Source: Selaginella tamariscina
Lineage: Eukaryota; Streptophyta; Lycopodiopsida; Selaginellales; Selaginellaceae
DNA length: 64,000 nt
Direction of reading: 5' to 3'
Assembly: GCA_003024785.1 (NCBI GenBank)
Contig: PUQB01000237.1
Coordinates: 124,001 to 188,000 of the forward strand
Every line of letters starts with the position of its first letter. Within the stretch, counting starts at the first letter, position 1. This document shows positions 1 to 13,381 of the stretch, piece by piece. The position numbers and the translations under genes are program-made. Below the pieces are notes generated by a model. The model did not search any database, was not told the DNA's origin, and saw only the letters and a program-made list of their open reading frames with translations.

Positions 1-1804
1 TCGAGTAGGAGTTCATGCGGGAGATGGTTGAGATTGAGAGGGAACGTCTCCAAGTAGAGCGGGAAGCAGCTGCAGCAATGATATTTTGGTTGGAATGCAA
101 TTAGCTAATTAAATTAATTCCATTTCTATGCCCTAATTATCAATTAAATTAAGTTGGTGGGAATGAAATGTAATTAAATTAGTAAATTAGATTTGATTAG
201 TCTAATGTGATATTCCTAATTTAATTCTTGGTGGGCGTTGGCCCTAAGTCGAATATGGCACATTACCAATACATTTATGGTTTACATTATAGAACATCTT
301 TAGTGTTAAAGAATCTATCTAAAGAGGGCACTGCACACTATCATATAGTCCATACATTAAATGATAAATGTTATGAATGGAAAGTGAAATCATAAAATGT
401 TCATATATAATGTTATTTTTGGAGGCTAATGTGTTGTCCTCGGTGCCAAGTACATATATATCTATTATACATTCACAAGGAGCTTATGAGTGTGTGGTTT
501 TGAAAACCACACACAAAACATCTAGTGGTTGTGAAGAGACTAATCATTAGAGGCAACACAAAAGTAAAACATATTGTGTTTGGTATGTCATATTAAATGG
601 TCATTCTAATGACTTTTTGAATGGTTTATGATATAGGCAACATTCCATCGTGTGATTTTTGAGATGAGTATATGTAAATTCAAGTGTGGTTTCTTCCAAA
701 AAATCACATAGAGAAACTATAGAGAAACCGTATAGTGTGTGGGTTTCTTGCAAAAACTCACACACAAACATTTGATAGAGTGAAATACCATGAAAACACA
801 AACATACACATGGTATTTAAGCTTAAATAGAGAAGTTATTTGTATAACATATTAGTTTAGTTCATAAATGAAAGTAAATATCAAATTATTATATACTGAA
901 TGTATCACCTCAATAGCTTTTTTATGATTTATTTTCTTTAAATGCAAGGGTTTCAATGCGTTAAAACCATTTTCCTCAAGTAATTATCCTTTGGAATCTA
1001 GTAAGTAAATAAACACACAGATGCATATATGTATATATATCTGTGTGTGTGGGTGTTTGTTTTGCCTACCAAATAAGGAAACAAGAATAGCACCCATGAT
1101 TTGCATAGACACATTCCTATAACCACTGATAATGCATTTGTAAACCAAAAAAACTAAAATTATGTATATGATACACAATCATATATATATATATATAGAC
1201 ACACACACACACACATCGTGTGTGTGTGTGTGTGTTAAAAAAAACCTAATGCCTTTGATATCCTTCATTAGATTTGATAAAACATGTTTAGCAAAATAAA
1301 CTTGTAAATGGAAACTCCACATTGAAATGCTATACTAATATATATATAATATTTATAACATTTTATATGTAATATCAATATATGCATATCTTCTACACTC
1401 TTCATATATATATATTATAGATGTATTTAGGTGTGTACATGCAAAATTGTGTCCATATATGTGAATCTATATGTCATCCACATACATAGACACATACATT
1501 TTGTCATGTATGCATGTATATGACATGTACGTGTATACTCACTAGGCCATGACCAACAACTTCTTTATGTAAGTTAGAATTTGCAAGTAGATTTCGACCT
1601 CTAGCTAAAGCACATTGCAATAAGGGCATATTTATATAAATTATAATATATATACATATTCTGAATATAAACTTAATTTATGAATAATTTCTAGTTTCAA
1701 TTACACATATATTTAAATTATGTATGTACTTATGGATATATTTATATATAAGCAAGTATATACATAAAACTCTCCAATTAGTCAACGATATTGACCATAT
1801 AATA
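1..1804. other. AT-rich intergenic DNA, no gene seen
   Basis: No reading frame with recognisable protein content on either strand. The stretch holds simple AT-rich sequence, small hairpins (a GTGTGGTTTTGAAAACCACAC-like inverted repeat near 490-515) and a (CA)n-(TG)n inverted microsatellite at 1199-1235. Confidence 0.6.
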
Positions 1805-3364
1805 TTATAGTTTTTATTATGATTCCTCTTTACTTTGGATGTTTCACTGTTGTTATCTATTGAACTATGTTGATAAGCCCTTAGAAGAAATAAGCCCATA
1901 TAGTGCACTTAGATATTTAATGATGGTTTGGCCGGGTATTATTAGGTATTTGCAAAAAACTCTGGTCGAAGCTAGCACTTCTATTTAAAAAATTCTTACT
2001 TTGATTTTTGTGTCCTAGTTGGCATGTTGGTCTAGGGTTGCCCTAACCCCACACCCTAAACCTTAGGTTAGGGTTTAGGGGTTAATAAGTCATTAATTTA
2101 ATTCACCAAGTATATTCCCTTTGGGAATGAGATTCCGTGCCAATCCACTTTGTAAACTAGAAAACAAGGGGGGAGGGAGGGTTTTGTCACATTTATTAAG
2201 TAATACATGGAGAAAAGTTCCTAAGTTCATGACTAAGTTTGTTACTCTTTACCAGTGCAAGCCTTTATTGTGCCACCCTAACTTCTAGACAATAGGGTAC
2301 GACCCACCTTCGAGGTAGCCTACCTTTAACATTGGCAAATCCATGCTTGAGAGGTCTTATCAAACTGCATGTTCCAAGAGTCAAAGGTTGAGGCTTGTCT
2401 CCAACCTCTTCCTCCATGTCAATCTAAGACTAACACCCACAGCTAAATAAGGCACATTTGTGCCTTTGTCTAACTGTGGGTGTGGGACCTTGGTTAGTAA
2501 GTAAGGGATCGCAGAGGGGTTCTAGAGTTGGCATTGGAAGTACAATTCTTAAATCTAAGGGGCTATGGCCACATTTGGGAAACAATGTGAAGATGTGACA
2601 CTAGGCCAGATGGCACACATTACACACCTAAGACACACTTTTTGGGGTTGTCTTATGGGGTTAACGCCTAAGGGTTGGATACTCTAATAAGCAGGCGTGT
2701 TTGTGTCCTCATTAGGGTGCTAAGCCTTGAGGGGAGGTTGGGTCTCGTAATTAGGTGTTCTAATTGCTATGGGTGTTCTCCTTGCGATCCATGGATTGAA
2801 CAACTTAAGCTCATTAGTAAGATCCCTTTCGTGAGGCACTTGTGGGGTTGTGAACTTAGCGTTATACAAATCTAGTCTTGGGGAGTTTGTTTAACATAAC
2901 ACTCATGTTCGCCTATGGTGCACACTCATGTCCTTACTAAGTATTAACCCTATGTAACTACTCAAACCCTTAGTGGTTAGTCATGGTTCATGGCACCCCT
3001 TGTCACCCTAACGGGGTTGTACTCCCTGATGAGGGTGATTCCTCAAGGGTAAGTCACGATGCCTTGGCTCTGTCATGGGGTATGTGCAAGGCATGTCTCC
3101 TCGATGGGGTTGGGGCATGAGTTATTCTAGGTCTTTGGGATAGGATCCTAAGGTCTATTTGGGTTATCCTCTAAGGTTCGAAGGATAGTCATTCTAAGGG
3201 ATTTAGGGTGGGACCTTAAGTCTTGTACTTACTTGGGCATTTGAGTCAAGCTCTAAGGGTTGTCTTGGAAGACTTGGTGTTGCTCACATAAGAAATTAAT
3301 GCCAAAAGGCCACTTGGCGGCTACGTGTTACCACGTGTGAACCCTCCAAGTTCAAACTCTAACA
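1805..3364 (+). repeat. Solo or isolated long LTR-like repeat (copy A)
   Basis: Related to several copies between 32.3 and 38.8 kb. Shared landmarks are an ATAGTTTTTATTATGA start, a GTGCACTTAGATATTTA block, a CCCTAACCC/GGGTTTAGGGG block, a purine G-run followed by TTTTGTCAC (near 2168), and the end CCACTTGGCGGCTACGTG...AACTCTAACA. It has a TG..CA-style terminus. No internal coding region is attached, so it looks like a solo LTR. No protein is encoded. Confidence 0.6.
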
Positions 3365-4998
3365 TAAATAACTAAGTTCTCTATAGCCAACTCCTATCTC
3401 ACTAGTTAATGTATTCTACATATATATAATATGTGTTTGTGTATGTAGAGAGAGAGTGAGAGATAAATTTGGTCAAGACCGATATATTGGAAGAGTTCAT
3501 CCATAAAACTTTGACAAAACCTCATCATCTCCAGAATGTTTATATTATTATACATATTGTATATGTGTATCTATCTATCTATCTATCTATATAATACCTC
3601 TCCTCTTATCTTCATCTTGGATAGAAGTCACTTCCTCCTTCAGCACCACCAAAGCTAAATGTGGTCGTGCTATCATGTTAGGACTTCAGGTTGTGATGTC
3701 TTATGTTGAGGAGGCTGTGATGTCCAAGGCCATGGTTGTCCGAGGCCCAATCTCCTATTGCATAGGAGAGGTTTGCTTATTGGCATCTGGAGGCACCAGA
3801 ATGTTGGGGTAGAATGGAGGTGCAACAACAACATGAAGACCTACCCAAACCCTACGATCGAGTCACATGGTAAGTGGGATGTTTGTTAAACAAAGTTAAT
3901 AACAATATTCATTTGCAAAATGATTTTCCTATGAAATTAAGGCATTGGGGCTAAAGTACTCTCTCTCTACTTGTGAAAAACTTGAAATTTGATGCAAGTA
4001 GTTTACTAAAACATTTTGGCTTTTATAATAAGTATATTTTATGTTGCTTAATAACAGCTTTAACTTTAGTATTAGACAAATATGTAATATATATTATAAT
4101 ATCTATAAAAATATTGTAAGTTTGGTGAATTAGTAATTAAAAACTAAAAACTGCATGATTCAAAAAGCTTTAATATATTTGGTTTAAGCACTTAGTATAT
4201 AAAGAGTGTACACTAGCTAAATGGACTAAATGTATATATTAGTATGTACACACATCCATGTTACAATGAATACTAACATATTTGTAATGACTATCCTATT
4301 TATATTATATTGCAATACACACACACACACACACATATGTGTGTGTGTGTGTGTGTGTGTCATTTTGGCATGCCTATATCACAATGCATAAACACACCTT
4401 TTTTGCATATAAAAGGTTATAAAATTAAGTACAAATATGGATATACAATACATAAATGTATACATATGTAAGTACATATATTGCTCTATAGCATATTAGT
4501 ATATTAGTAGGTGCTACGTACACATAACTAAGTATATGTGTGTTAAACAATGGTGCAATAGTCCCTTTAATAAGTTGAGATTGTAAAATTGCTATCACTG
4601 TTCATTATGGGATTTACATAGTCATAAATTGATTTATAATAATAATTAATTGTTAAGAATTCTATGTTTCACATATGTGCACATATATACATATGTTTCA
4701 CATATGTGTACATATATACATGCATCTCTACTTGTCTACGAAAGTAAAATACATATAATATATTAACCATTATATGAATGAATTTATGTATGTAAATAGA
4801 ATATACAATGTACCATGGAGTGATATATGAGGTGTTGTGTTCAAGTCTTCAACGTCATCATAATGCCATTGTGATATGGTTCGATTATTATCGCAAGTTG
4901 TTTTGGGCTCAAGTCTTTGACAATCATAAGGCCAAAAGTAGTTATTATTTGGTAAAAAGTGACACCTCATTATGGCCTTCCATGGTAATAAATTTTTG
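3365..4998. other. AT-rich intergenic DNA with microsatellites
   Basis: No gene seen. Contains a (CTAT)n run at about 3571-3590 and a (CA)n-AT-(GT)n inverted microsatellite at about 4316-4360. It also has tandem copies of a TTTCACATATGTG-type motif near 4667-4730. Confidence 0.5.
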
Positions 4999-6835
4999 TC
5001 ACAAAATAGATTTGAGTTTAATTCCTATGTAATTCACTTTTATAACATATTAGTTGACTGAGGTGGTTAACATTACCTTTCCCAATCGATAATAATGTTT
5101 TAAGCCACAAAATAGATTTGAGTTTGCAATTCACTTTTGTAATATATTTATGATTAAGATGGTTAACATTATCTTCAGGTAATTGTCGATTGAAGGTGGT
5201 TAGCATTATTCTCCGAAGTAATTATGCTGATTAGGTGGTTAGCATTACTCTCCTAGGTAGCACAAGTGGTGAAAGAATATTTTGCCACAAAATAGATCTA
5301 AGTTTAACTCCTATGTAATCGCTTTTATACATATTATGTCTTGAGGAGTTAACATTACCTCTCATAACATTATAAAATAGATATGAGTTTAACTCTCATG
5401 CAATGCACTTTTGTAACATATTATGTCGACTAAGGTGGTTAACATTACTCTTTAGTCGCACTAGTGATAAAATAATTTTTTGTCACAAAATAAATTTGAG
5501 TTCAATTCCTAAGTAATTCAATTTTGTAACATATTATATCAACTCAAACTATAAGGCCACTTTTCATTAGTGGGTGGTTATTTGCATTAATTAATTAAAT
5601 TATAATTAATTATTTATTTTACCATTGATTTATTTTGTTGGTTATTTAAAATTTATAATCTATGTGGTGTTCACATGGCTTTCTCAGTGGTAGTTAAATA
5701 ACCAAGCAATTTTACCCAGTTAAATGGTCACCATATAAACATAAAGTGGGTTAAAAAAGTTTAATCCATTATCCAAAATATAATACTTAGAGGAGCAAGA
5801 ATTTATGGAGGCTCTCTCACATCCTCATGTAAATAGTATGGAATTCCATACACCTCACAAATTTATAAACACAAATTTATATACATAAAAATTATATCTA
5901 TGTACATCGTATACACACTTTTAAATAAGAAATGTAGATATACAAACATATATGTATGGTTTCTTATTCATCTTGAATGGAAGTAATTATGTGTGTGTGA
6001 GAGAGAGATATTATGCATATTTTACAATGCAAATATAATATATTTTACTTAATTTAAATGGTTGAGGAATAATATGGCCATGGTCTCTATAACTTCACCA
6101 AGATATAAGATGTTTTCTGCACAAAGGTATCTAGAAGCATTTATATCTTCATATACAAGAATATATGCTTTTGTACATAGCGCATGTATATACATGTATA
6201 ATATGCATATAATCACATATATGTATATGTAACTACTTTCATTCATGTGATACTTAGGAATTAATTCTATGTTTTCATATAATATGTTATGTTTAAAATG
6301 TGTGCACAATTTTAATTCAATTAACTAGTAAATTAAAATGCAATGTAATTATTAATTTAAATTACCAAGACACACGAATGAAAAGTGGGCCTAAGGCAAG
6401 TATTGTCGATTGAGGGAGTTTATGCCAAACTCTTTAGTTGGTGTTGACTAAGACATAATAAGGACAAATTTGTTGCCAACTAGTTGAGAGTTTGCCAACA
6501 CTATCAATTAACACCTAACAAAAGATTAAAAACTCTCTACCACCTTAGTCAGTATAATATGCTACAAAAATAAATTACATGGGAATTAAATTTTAATTTA
6601 TTTTGTGGTAAGAAAATTATTTTACCACTAGTGTTGACTGGAAGAGGTAATGATAACCTTTTCAGTTGGCATAATATGTCATAAAAGTGAATTATATGAG
6701 AATTGAATTTAAATTTATTTTGTGACTAAATATTGTTCTATCACTAGTGCTAAACTGGGAGAGGTAATGCTAACCACCTTAGTTAGCATAATATATTATA
6801 AAAGTGCATTCCTAGACAAGGGCATTGACTTACAA
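4999..6835. repeat. Foldback-like element: inverted arrays of about 115-bp subrepeats
   Basis: About five degenerate direct repeats lie at 4999-5550. Each begins CACAAAATAGATTTGAGTTT, passes through a TAACATATTATGTTGACT block and ends in GGTGGTTAACATTAC. The same unit occurs in reverse complement at about 6540-6830 (two to three copies, with TAATGCTAACCACCTTAGTT). Roughly 1 kb of unrelated AT-rich sequence separates the arms. Arms built of subrepeats in opposite orientation are the layout of foldback transposons. No coding sequence was found inside. Confidence 0.45.
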
Positions 6836-8276
6836 ACATAGGTGGAGAAGCTAGCAATGTTAAAGTTTTTTAAAAATATATAAACATTAAACATTCACAT
6901 TTTGAAGACTTGGTTGGCCTAATGGATTAAGTATGGTGAAAATTGTGATCTAACATAGAAGGTTCCACCATAAAGAACATAAAGGTGGTTCATGTAAGAG
7001 CGAAGAGGGCACAACTTATAAGCTGTCCTTATTAAAAGTTAAACTTTGTAAATGCCATCTTGTAAAGTGTCAAAATGAAGGCAACACTAGAGGGAGGAAT
7101 TCAAATTCTTGCTTATTGATAAAATTCATTAAAAACCTCAACTGAAAAGTTTATGTCACCAGTTACCATTATCAATTTAACAAGAAGGAACACATAATAA
7201 ATTTTAAGTTTGCTTCATTAATTAATGTTCACGTTCATATTGTGTGTAGAACATTTACTTGAGCAGACATCATTAACGAGCTCTATTCACATAAGCATAA
7301 CATCCATTATCTAGAACAAGAAATTTTAAACTTAAGAAGTAAAAAATTCTGATTTCAAGACATGAAAGAAAGAGAGGTAAACAAATTGAGCAATTAAAAA
7401 AATTAGAAAGTCAAATCAAGTAATGTGTTTGGGCCTTACATGAAAGGGAGGGACTCTATGTAGCCACTTGATAAAGGATCCTCAGCGTGTTCATAAGAAT
7501 CCTTTAAACGTGGGTTGTTTATGTTCTTAAGGTGTAACATGTTAAGAAAGGACTTAAATATAAAAAAAAGTAAAAGTTCTATATAAAGTAAATTTCATGT
7601 TAGAGAGAGGTGAACAAACACCAATATGCCCAATTGTTACACTCAAGGATAGAACTTTGTTAACATCAAGAGGAACAAGGTCAACATGAGTGCATTATGA
7701 CAATGGCCATTCAACGAGAACCCCCTATAAGAAGTCAAATGAACAAAAGAACAATTATATTATAAAAAATATTCCAAGAACATATTACTAATATGGAAGT
7801 GGTACAACATGAAAGATAACAAACTTTGATTGTTTGGCAAATGAGAAAGGTTACCATCACAACATTTTCATCTTATACTTGTGCATGTTTTTATAAAACA
7901 AAAATCTAAAGCCCATGTTTGCACATGTACTTCGACTGAATCGGTATATCACTATTCTATTTATTGGTTGTGTGAAGAACAATAAACCTTTAATTATTAA
8001 ATCCTAGACAAGTTAATAGGTAAGTGTTAAATTTTAATACATGTACTGCATTGAACATGTCTTCTTCTTGTTGCATATGTGTGAACGACAAGATTCAATT
8101 CAATTAGTAGATTGAAACATGTCTAAGTTTAGTCCGGCAAATATAAGCTGGGTCAGCAAATTTACATTAGTTAATATTAGTTTTCATGGAAAATTCTTAA
8201 TATATGCTCAGATTATTAAAAATACTTTAGAATAAACCCAAATATCCTTTGAGTGAGAAGCCTCCACCCTATCATC
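6836..8276. other. AT-rich intergenic DNA
   Basis: No open frame with protein-like content and no clear repeat structure were seen on either strand. Confidence 0.5.
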
Positions 8277-8465
8277 AACGTTCCAAAAATGATGCTAACT
8301 GGGCAGGGGAACACTCCACCTCAATGCTCAAGTTCCAATAGTGATGCTGACTGGGTAGGGGAACGCTCCACCTCAACGCTCAAGTTCCAATAGTGATGCT
8401 GACTGGGTAGGGAACGCTCCACCTCAACGCTCAGTTCCAACAGTATGCTGACTGGGCAAGGACTT
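8277..8465. repeat. 52-bp minisatellite, about 3.5 units
   Basis: Tandem units of about 52 bp of the form CTCAAGTTCCAATAGTGATG followed by CTGACTGGGTAGGGGAACGC and TCCACCTCAACG. They diverge slightly, and the last unit is degraded. The array lies 3' of the Hv1 gene, about 340 bp after its stop. The 343 bases up to 8808 hold no gene that I can recognise and may be the Hv1 3' untranslated region. Confidence 0.8.
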
Positions 8466-8808
8466 AATACAAAGCGCTCCACCTCTGACATTTGCTGCAT
8501 CATTTCACAAGCACCAGCACTTTCTTCGTGAACATGTGACTTAAGTTCCTTCAAACCAACACCTGACAGATCTCTTCGCAAAGCCTCTTTCAAAGAATAA
8601 GATTTATGAACATTTGAGCATGTTTCCTTGAGGGGGGAGATTCTGATAAGAGACATATTTGTATATCCAGTCAAGCATGTATGCAATAAGATAAACCTTC
8701 CTGTTCTTGTTTCCTTCTTTCCTTTATTTCTTAAACATTCCCATGTTAAGAGTGTACCAGAAGAGTGTATAATATACATGTGTTACCGTAAACCAGACAA
8801 AACAAGAG

Positions 8809-9914
8809 TTAATTGTGTCCATTGACCACGTTAAGCCGCGACTCAAGCTGGAGAATCCTCTCGTCCTTGAGACTGCACTCACGCTTGTAATGCTCCTCCG
8901 CATGTTCCAGCCTCTCCTTCATATCCTCGATCTCATTCTCCCATGCCTCGTCCGTGACCTCGAATATACCATGTGCCACTCTCACTATTCGCCACAAGTT
9001 GAGTATGAATAAGAAGACCTGCCGTGTCTGCCTCAAAGAACACCTCGAGAACGAATGCACTTGTCACCACAAACAGATCCAGTATGTATCCTGCGTGCTT
9101 GAAGAAACCCACTCCAAATGCAATCATCAGCGCTGAAAGCACATGAAGCAAGTTTAACTATCTAGTGCGTGCGTGTGCTTGTGTGTAGTTGCTTATGGAC
9201 CTGTATGTAGAGGACTACCTTTCTAACAATCTCAGCTACTGTATATAAACATATTCAATGTACATTCTCTATGTATTCATACACACACACGTTTTGCTTA
9301 CATGGACTTAAGGTTATGGCACCTACACATTCATTTACACGTCTCTCTCTCCATAAACGCACACGTATCTATACACGTACAGGAGGTGAGTTTTAATAAT
9401 GCATTGTCCTAAAGAAATAACTGAAACATGTGAGAGTACCTAGAACGTTGAGTAGCAAAATGCAGAGGATTGCCACACTGATCCAATGAAGAAACTCCCA
9501 CGACTTGCGCGGAGTGCTAAACCCACTTGAATCACACCGACACGCACTTACTGCCTGCGAGCACTCGCGCAGATCCGCAGACGTGTTGTGAATAGTGAGC
9601 AGAAGATCAATGGCGGTCGCAAGAAGATCTAGTAGCAGCAACCCGACGATCAGTATGTGCACAGGCGTGGACTCAAGCACACTTCCGAGCTTCTCCCTCC
9701 ATGTAGGTCCGAATTCTCTGCATTCCTGTTGCTCTTCTTCATCACCTGTTCGACCTTTTCTGGACTTCTGCCTCCACTTACGGGCGACCTTCCTCGCCTT
9801 GAGTAGTGAAGAAATTCTTCCTATAGACTCCCTGATCTGCTCCATTTCGTTGCCATATCCTTCCTCTTGCAAGAGCTTCTCGCTCGCCATAGCCTCCCCT
9901 GTTTTAGGGTTCAT
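8809..9914 (-). CDS. HV1: Voltage-gated proton channel (Hv1), frame interrupted
   Basis: Four-helix voltage-sensor channel that conducts protons across a membrane. Two exons: 9440-9914 and 8809-9132 (intron 9133-9439, GT-AG). S1 is ILIVGLLLLDLLATAIDLLL with the selectivity-filter aspartate position filled. S2 starts LHWISVAILC. S3 is GYILDLFVVTSAFVLEV. S4 is LNLWRIVRVAHGI, and a coiled coil rich in E, K and R follows to the stop. The S2-S3 part aligns without gaps to human Hv1. Two charge positions differ: the S2 glutamate (human E153) is N and the first S4 arginine (R205) is N. One extra base near 9007 separates S3 from S4; skipping it gives the GLLI-ILNLWR order expected of the family, about 265 residues. 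ATG 9914 was chosen; 9890 is an alternative. Identity is secure, function uncertain because of the frame break. Confidence 0.85.
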
Positions 9915-10514
9915 CACAAGAGTCAAAAGGAATATGCGAATCTCCTCTGTAGCGTTCACGTGGGTTACCCTCGTGGTAGAATCCGGGCTGCAATTTTCAT
10001 CCCACGTGGCGAAATCCTACTTTGCATGACATATGTCGTGGGTTCGATCCCGATTCTGACACGACCCAGAAGAATATTCTTCCGGGCTCTTATATTGGAC
10101 GGCTACGATTCGCGGATTCTACGGCGCAGATTCTTCCTCGAGTGAGAATGAGGAACTGTGTAAGCTTGATTGGTGTGTAGGAAACGGGCAACAGAGAGCA
10201 GTGATGGGCTCTCTGTGAGAGCTCTTCTTGGAACTCGAGATTTCTACATCGCAGCGCAGTATGCCCCTTGTAATTCGCCAAGAGGTATACACTGTGTTGT
10301 TCCTTCTTAGCTGAAAATTTCTTCATCTTTATCACTATCCCAGAGGAGTTCGATGAAGAATTACTTAGTTTTAGTTAAGTAGCTTGGTTACTGCTTAAGT
10401 ATTCATTACACTTCGGTACAGCATAGTTTTTTCTTAATAGTTGTAGAAACATCCTAGTACAGCACAGTGTTGTGTAAGTATTGGAGTACACCATAGTGAA
10501 CGATTAGATGTGAA
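9915..10514. promoter_or_regulatory. Shared upstream region of divergent Hv1 and cryptochrome genes
   Basis: About 600 bp between two divergent starts, so it should hold both promoters. It includes a palindrome GAAGAATATTCTTC at 10069-10082, near a CCGGGCT block that resembles the Mutator-like terminal repeat at 45.8 kb. At 10380-10500 there are several GTACAGCATAGT/GTACACCATAGT-type repeats. No clear TATA box was identified. Confidence 0.35.
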
Positions 10515-13073
10515 ATGGAGGAAACTACAATAGTATGGCTTAGAAGAAACTTAAGACTTGACGACAATCAAGCACTAGTTGCAGCTGCGAAACTCGGCAA
10601 AGTGGTACCAGTGTTCATTTGGTGTCCTGAGGTAACACGCACACGCACGCACACACACACACACACACACAATATTATTTGTTTATAGGAAGAAGGAGAG
10701 TTTCAGCCTGGTAGAGTATCGAGATGGTGGCTGAAGGAGAGCTTAGTTCACTTAAGCTTGGGGCTGTCTCGTCTTGGTGCTCCACTTATAGTTAGAAGAG
10801 CTTCAGATGCTCTTCATACTCTTTTAGAGATTGTTCAAGTTACATCTGCCACACGTGTTTTCTTCAATCACTTATATGGTAAGCCTAACACACATACGCA
10901 CAAGACGCACACTTATGTGTAAGTGCAGATCCTGTGTCTTTGGTACGGGATCACAGGGTGAAGCAAGGGTTATCGGAGAGAGGGATCTTTGTACAGAGTT
11001 TTAAGGGAGACTTACTCTATGAACCTTGGGAGATTTATGACGAGCAAGGAAGAGCTTTTACCACATTCTCTTCCTTTTGGGAAAAATGCCTGGATATGCC
11101 TTCTGAGCCTGAGCCTCCCCTCCTGCCTCCAAGGCGCTTAGTACCATTTCCAGGTGTGTGTGTGTGTGTGTCCTACATCAGAGGTTCATTAAACTTAAAG
11201 TGTTACATTGCGAGAGAGAGAGAGAGAGTTCTTTCTCTATTATACTCAAAAGTGTTTAAATAGGCAATATACCAATTCCTCTCTAGACGATCTTGGCCTG
11301 GAAAACGTGCTGGAAAAGAGTAGCAATGCGCTTTTAGCGAGGAACTGGTCTCCTGGTTGGCCAAACGCCGACAAAGCACTTGAGACATTCGTGTCTGGTC
11401 CCCTTTGCAATTATGCAATCAACCGTCAGAAGGCCGACAGCACGACAACTTCACTCTTGTCCCCTCATCTCCATTTTGGTGAAATTAGTGTCAGGAAGAT
11501 CTTCCACACTGTTCGTATGCAGCAACTTCATTGGGTCAGAGGTATACACATACATACGCATATACATATATGTATGTGTGTGTATTTATGGATGTCCATA
11601 TTCTAACTTCTAGTTGTGCAGATGGAGTTGAGGGTGCAGAAGAGAGTGTGAACAAGTTCCTGAGATCCCTTGGATTCAGGGAATATTCGCGTTACTTGTG
11701 CTTCAACTTCCCCTTTACTCATGAGAGATCTCTCCTTGCCAACGTTAAACACTTCCCATGGAGAGTCGATGAAGGATACTTCAAATTGTGGAGGCAGGTA
11801 CATTTTACACAGGCGTGCGTGTTGTTTTTGTGTGTGTGTGGTGTATACAGGCAGAGAGAGACATATGTATACTCCTAGAGGACATGAGAACTGCATTCAA
11901 ATAGAGCGTTGGTGAGTGTTACATATAAAAAACATTACTCTCTCTCTCTCTCTCTATAGTGTCGAGCGAGTTCATTATACACAATCGTATTTATAGTGTG
12001 TCTGTATATGTATGTCTATTGAGTCTTTATATATTTATGACAGGGACGAACTGGGTATCCGCTAGTAGATGCAGGAATGAGGGAGCTATGGGCAACAGGG
12101 TGGTTGCATTGTCGGATTCGTGTGGTGGTATCCAGCTTCTTTGTAAAGTTTCTCCAGCTTCCATGGAGGTAAAACTATTTGTGTGTGTGGTGTGTGGTGT
12201 GTGTGTGTGTGTTCACATGTGTGTATGTAGGTGGGGAATGAAGTATTTTTGGGATACTCTACTGGATGCGGATCTGGAGAATGACATATTGGGATGGCAA
12301 TACATCTCTGGCAGTTTGCCTGATGGCCATGAACTTGACCGCTTTGAAGACCCTGAGGTAAACCACCCACATACGTATCTTTGTACACATATACACATTT
12401 GTATACATACGTCTTTTCGGTCTCAACTTAAATGAGTTAAACCTTGATGATAGAAGGAAGGATATAAGCTGGATCCAGAGGGTGAATACGTTCGAAAGTG
12501 GCTTCCAGAACTAACCAGAGTTCCCACGGTGTGGATACACCATCCATGGGACGCACCTTCCAGCATTTTACGTGCTGCTGGCGTCGAACTCGGATCTAAT
12601 TATCCACGACCCATCGTAGAGGTAATCCAATACACATATAATACTGTCATATATATATGTATGTGTGTGTGTGTGTGTGTAGAGAGACAGTTGGTAATAT
12701 GTAACTTCATTATGTATAATTACAAGCGTTAATGTGTTTAATTAGCAGATTGCAGCAGCTAGAGAGAGGCAGAGACAAGCTCTAGCGATGATGTGGCAAC
12801 TGGACGCTGATGCAAAACTGCAGAATGGTGTTGAGAGGAGGACACAATGGAGGTGTCGGGGACTGGGGGACCGATGCACCAGAAGATGGACGTACACAGA
12901 GTATACATAGTTCGAAATGATAATAATAATAACAAGAGGCAGCAAGCAAATACAGCCAGTTGCAGTTTTTATGACCAGAGGGTGCCGTCTTTTCAACACC
13001 ACAGGTTACACGAAGATCCACCTGGTGCAGTTGTAATGCAGGTGGATTCTAAGGAGGCAATGTCAATTCAGGT

Positions 13074-13112
<39 letters not shown>

Positions 13113-13348
13113 ACAGATTTGTTAAGCATCTCAGCTGGTATTGATGTTGTGGCAATGTAATAAGCTCTCTTTCTCTCTCTCCTTCTCTCTCTCTCTCTCA
13201 CACACACACAGATGTCAGCTGGTATTGGCAATCTAATAAGCTCCCTCCTCTCACGCACACACACACACACACGCACGCACACACAGACACACACGCACGC
13301 ACGCACGCACGCACAGACACACAGATTTGTTAAGCATCAATCTAATAA

Positions 13349-13381
<33 letters not shown>

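Noticed and set aside
2040..2090. Telomere-like CCCTAAA/TTTAGGG motifs (also near 36.0 and 37.8 kb)
   Set aside because: They are short, not tandem, and occur at the same place in each long-LTR copy, so they belong to the LTR.
8321..8779. 152-codon minus-strand frame downstream of Hv1
   Set aside because: Much of it is translation of the 52-bp minisatellite; no family resemblance.
9026..9050. 25-bp GT...AG intron in Hv1 that would also shift the frame
   Set aside because: Too short for plant splicing and would remove conserved S3-S4 residues.
10020..10065. tRNA gene or SINE head (GGTTCGATCC B-box at 10041-10050)
   Set aside because: I could not fold an acceptor stem or a convincing D and anticodon arm; A-box match is weak. 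Probably a chance or long-decayed fragment.
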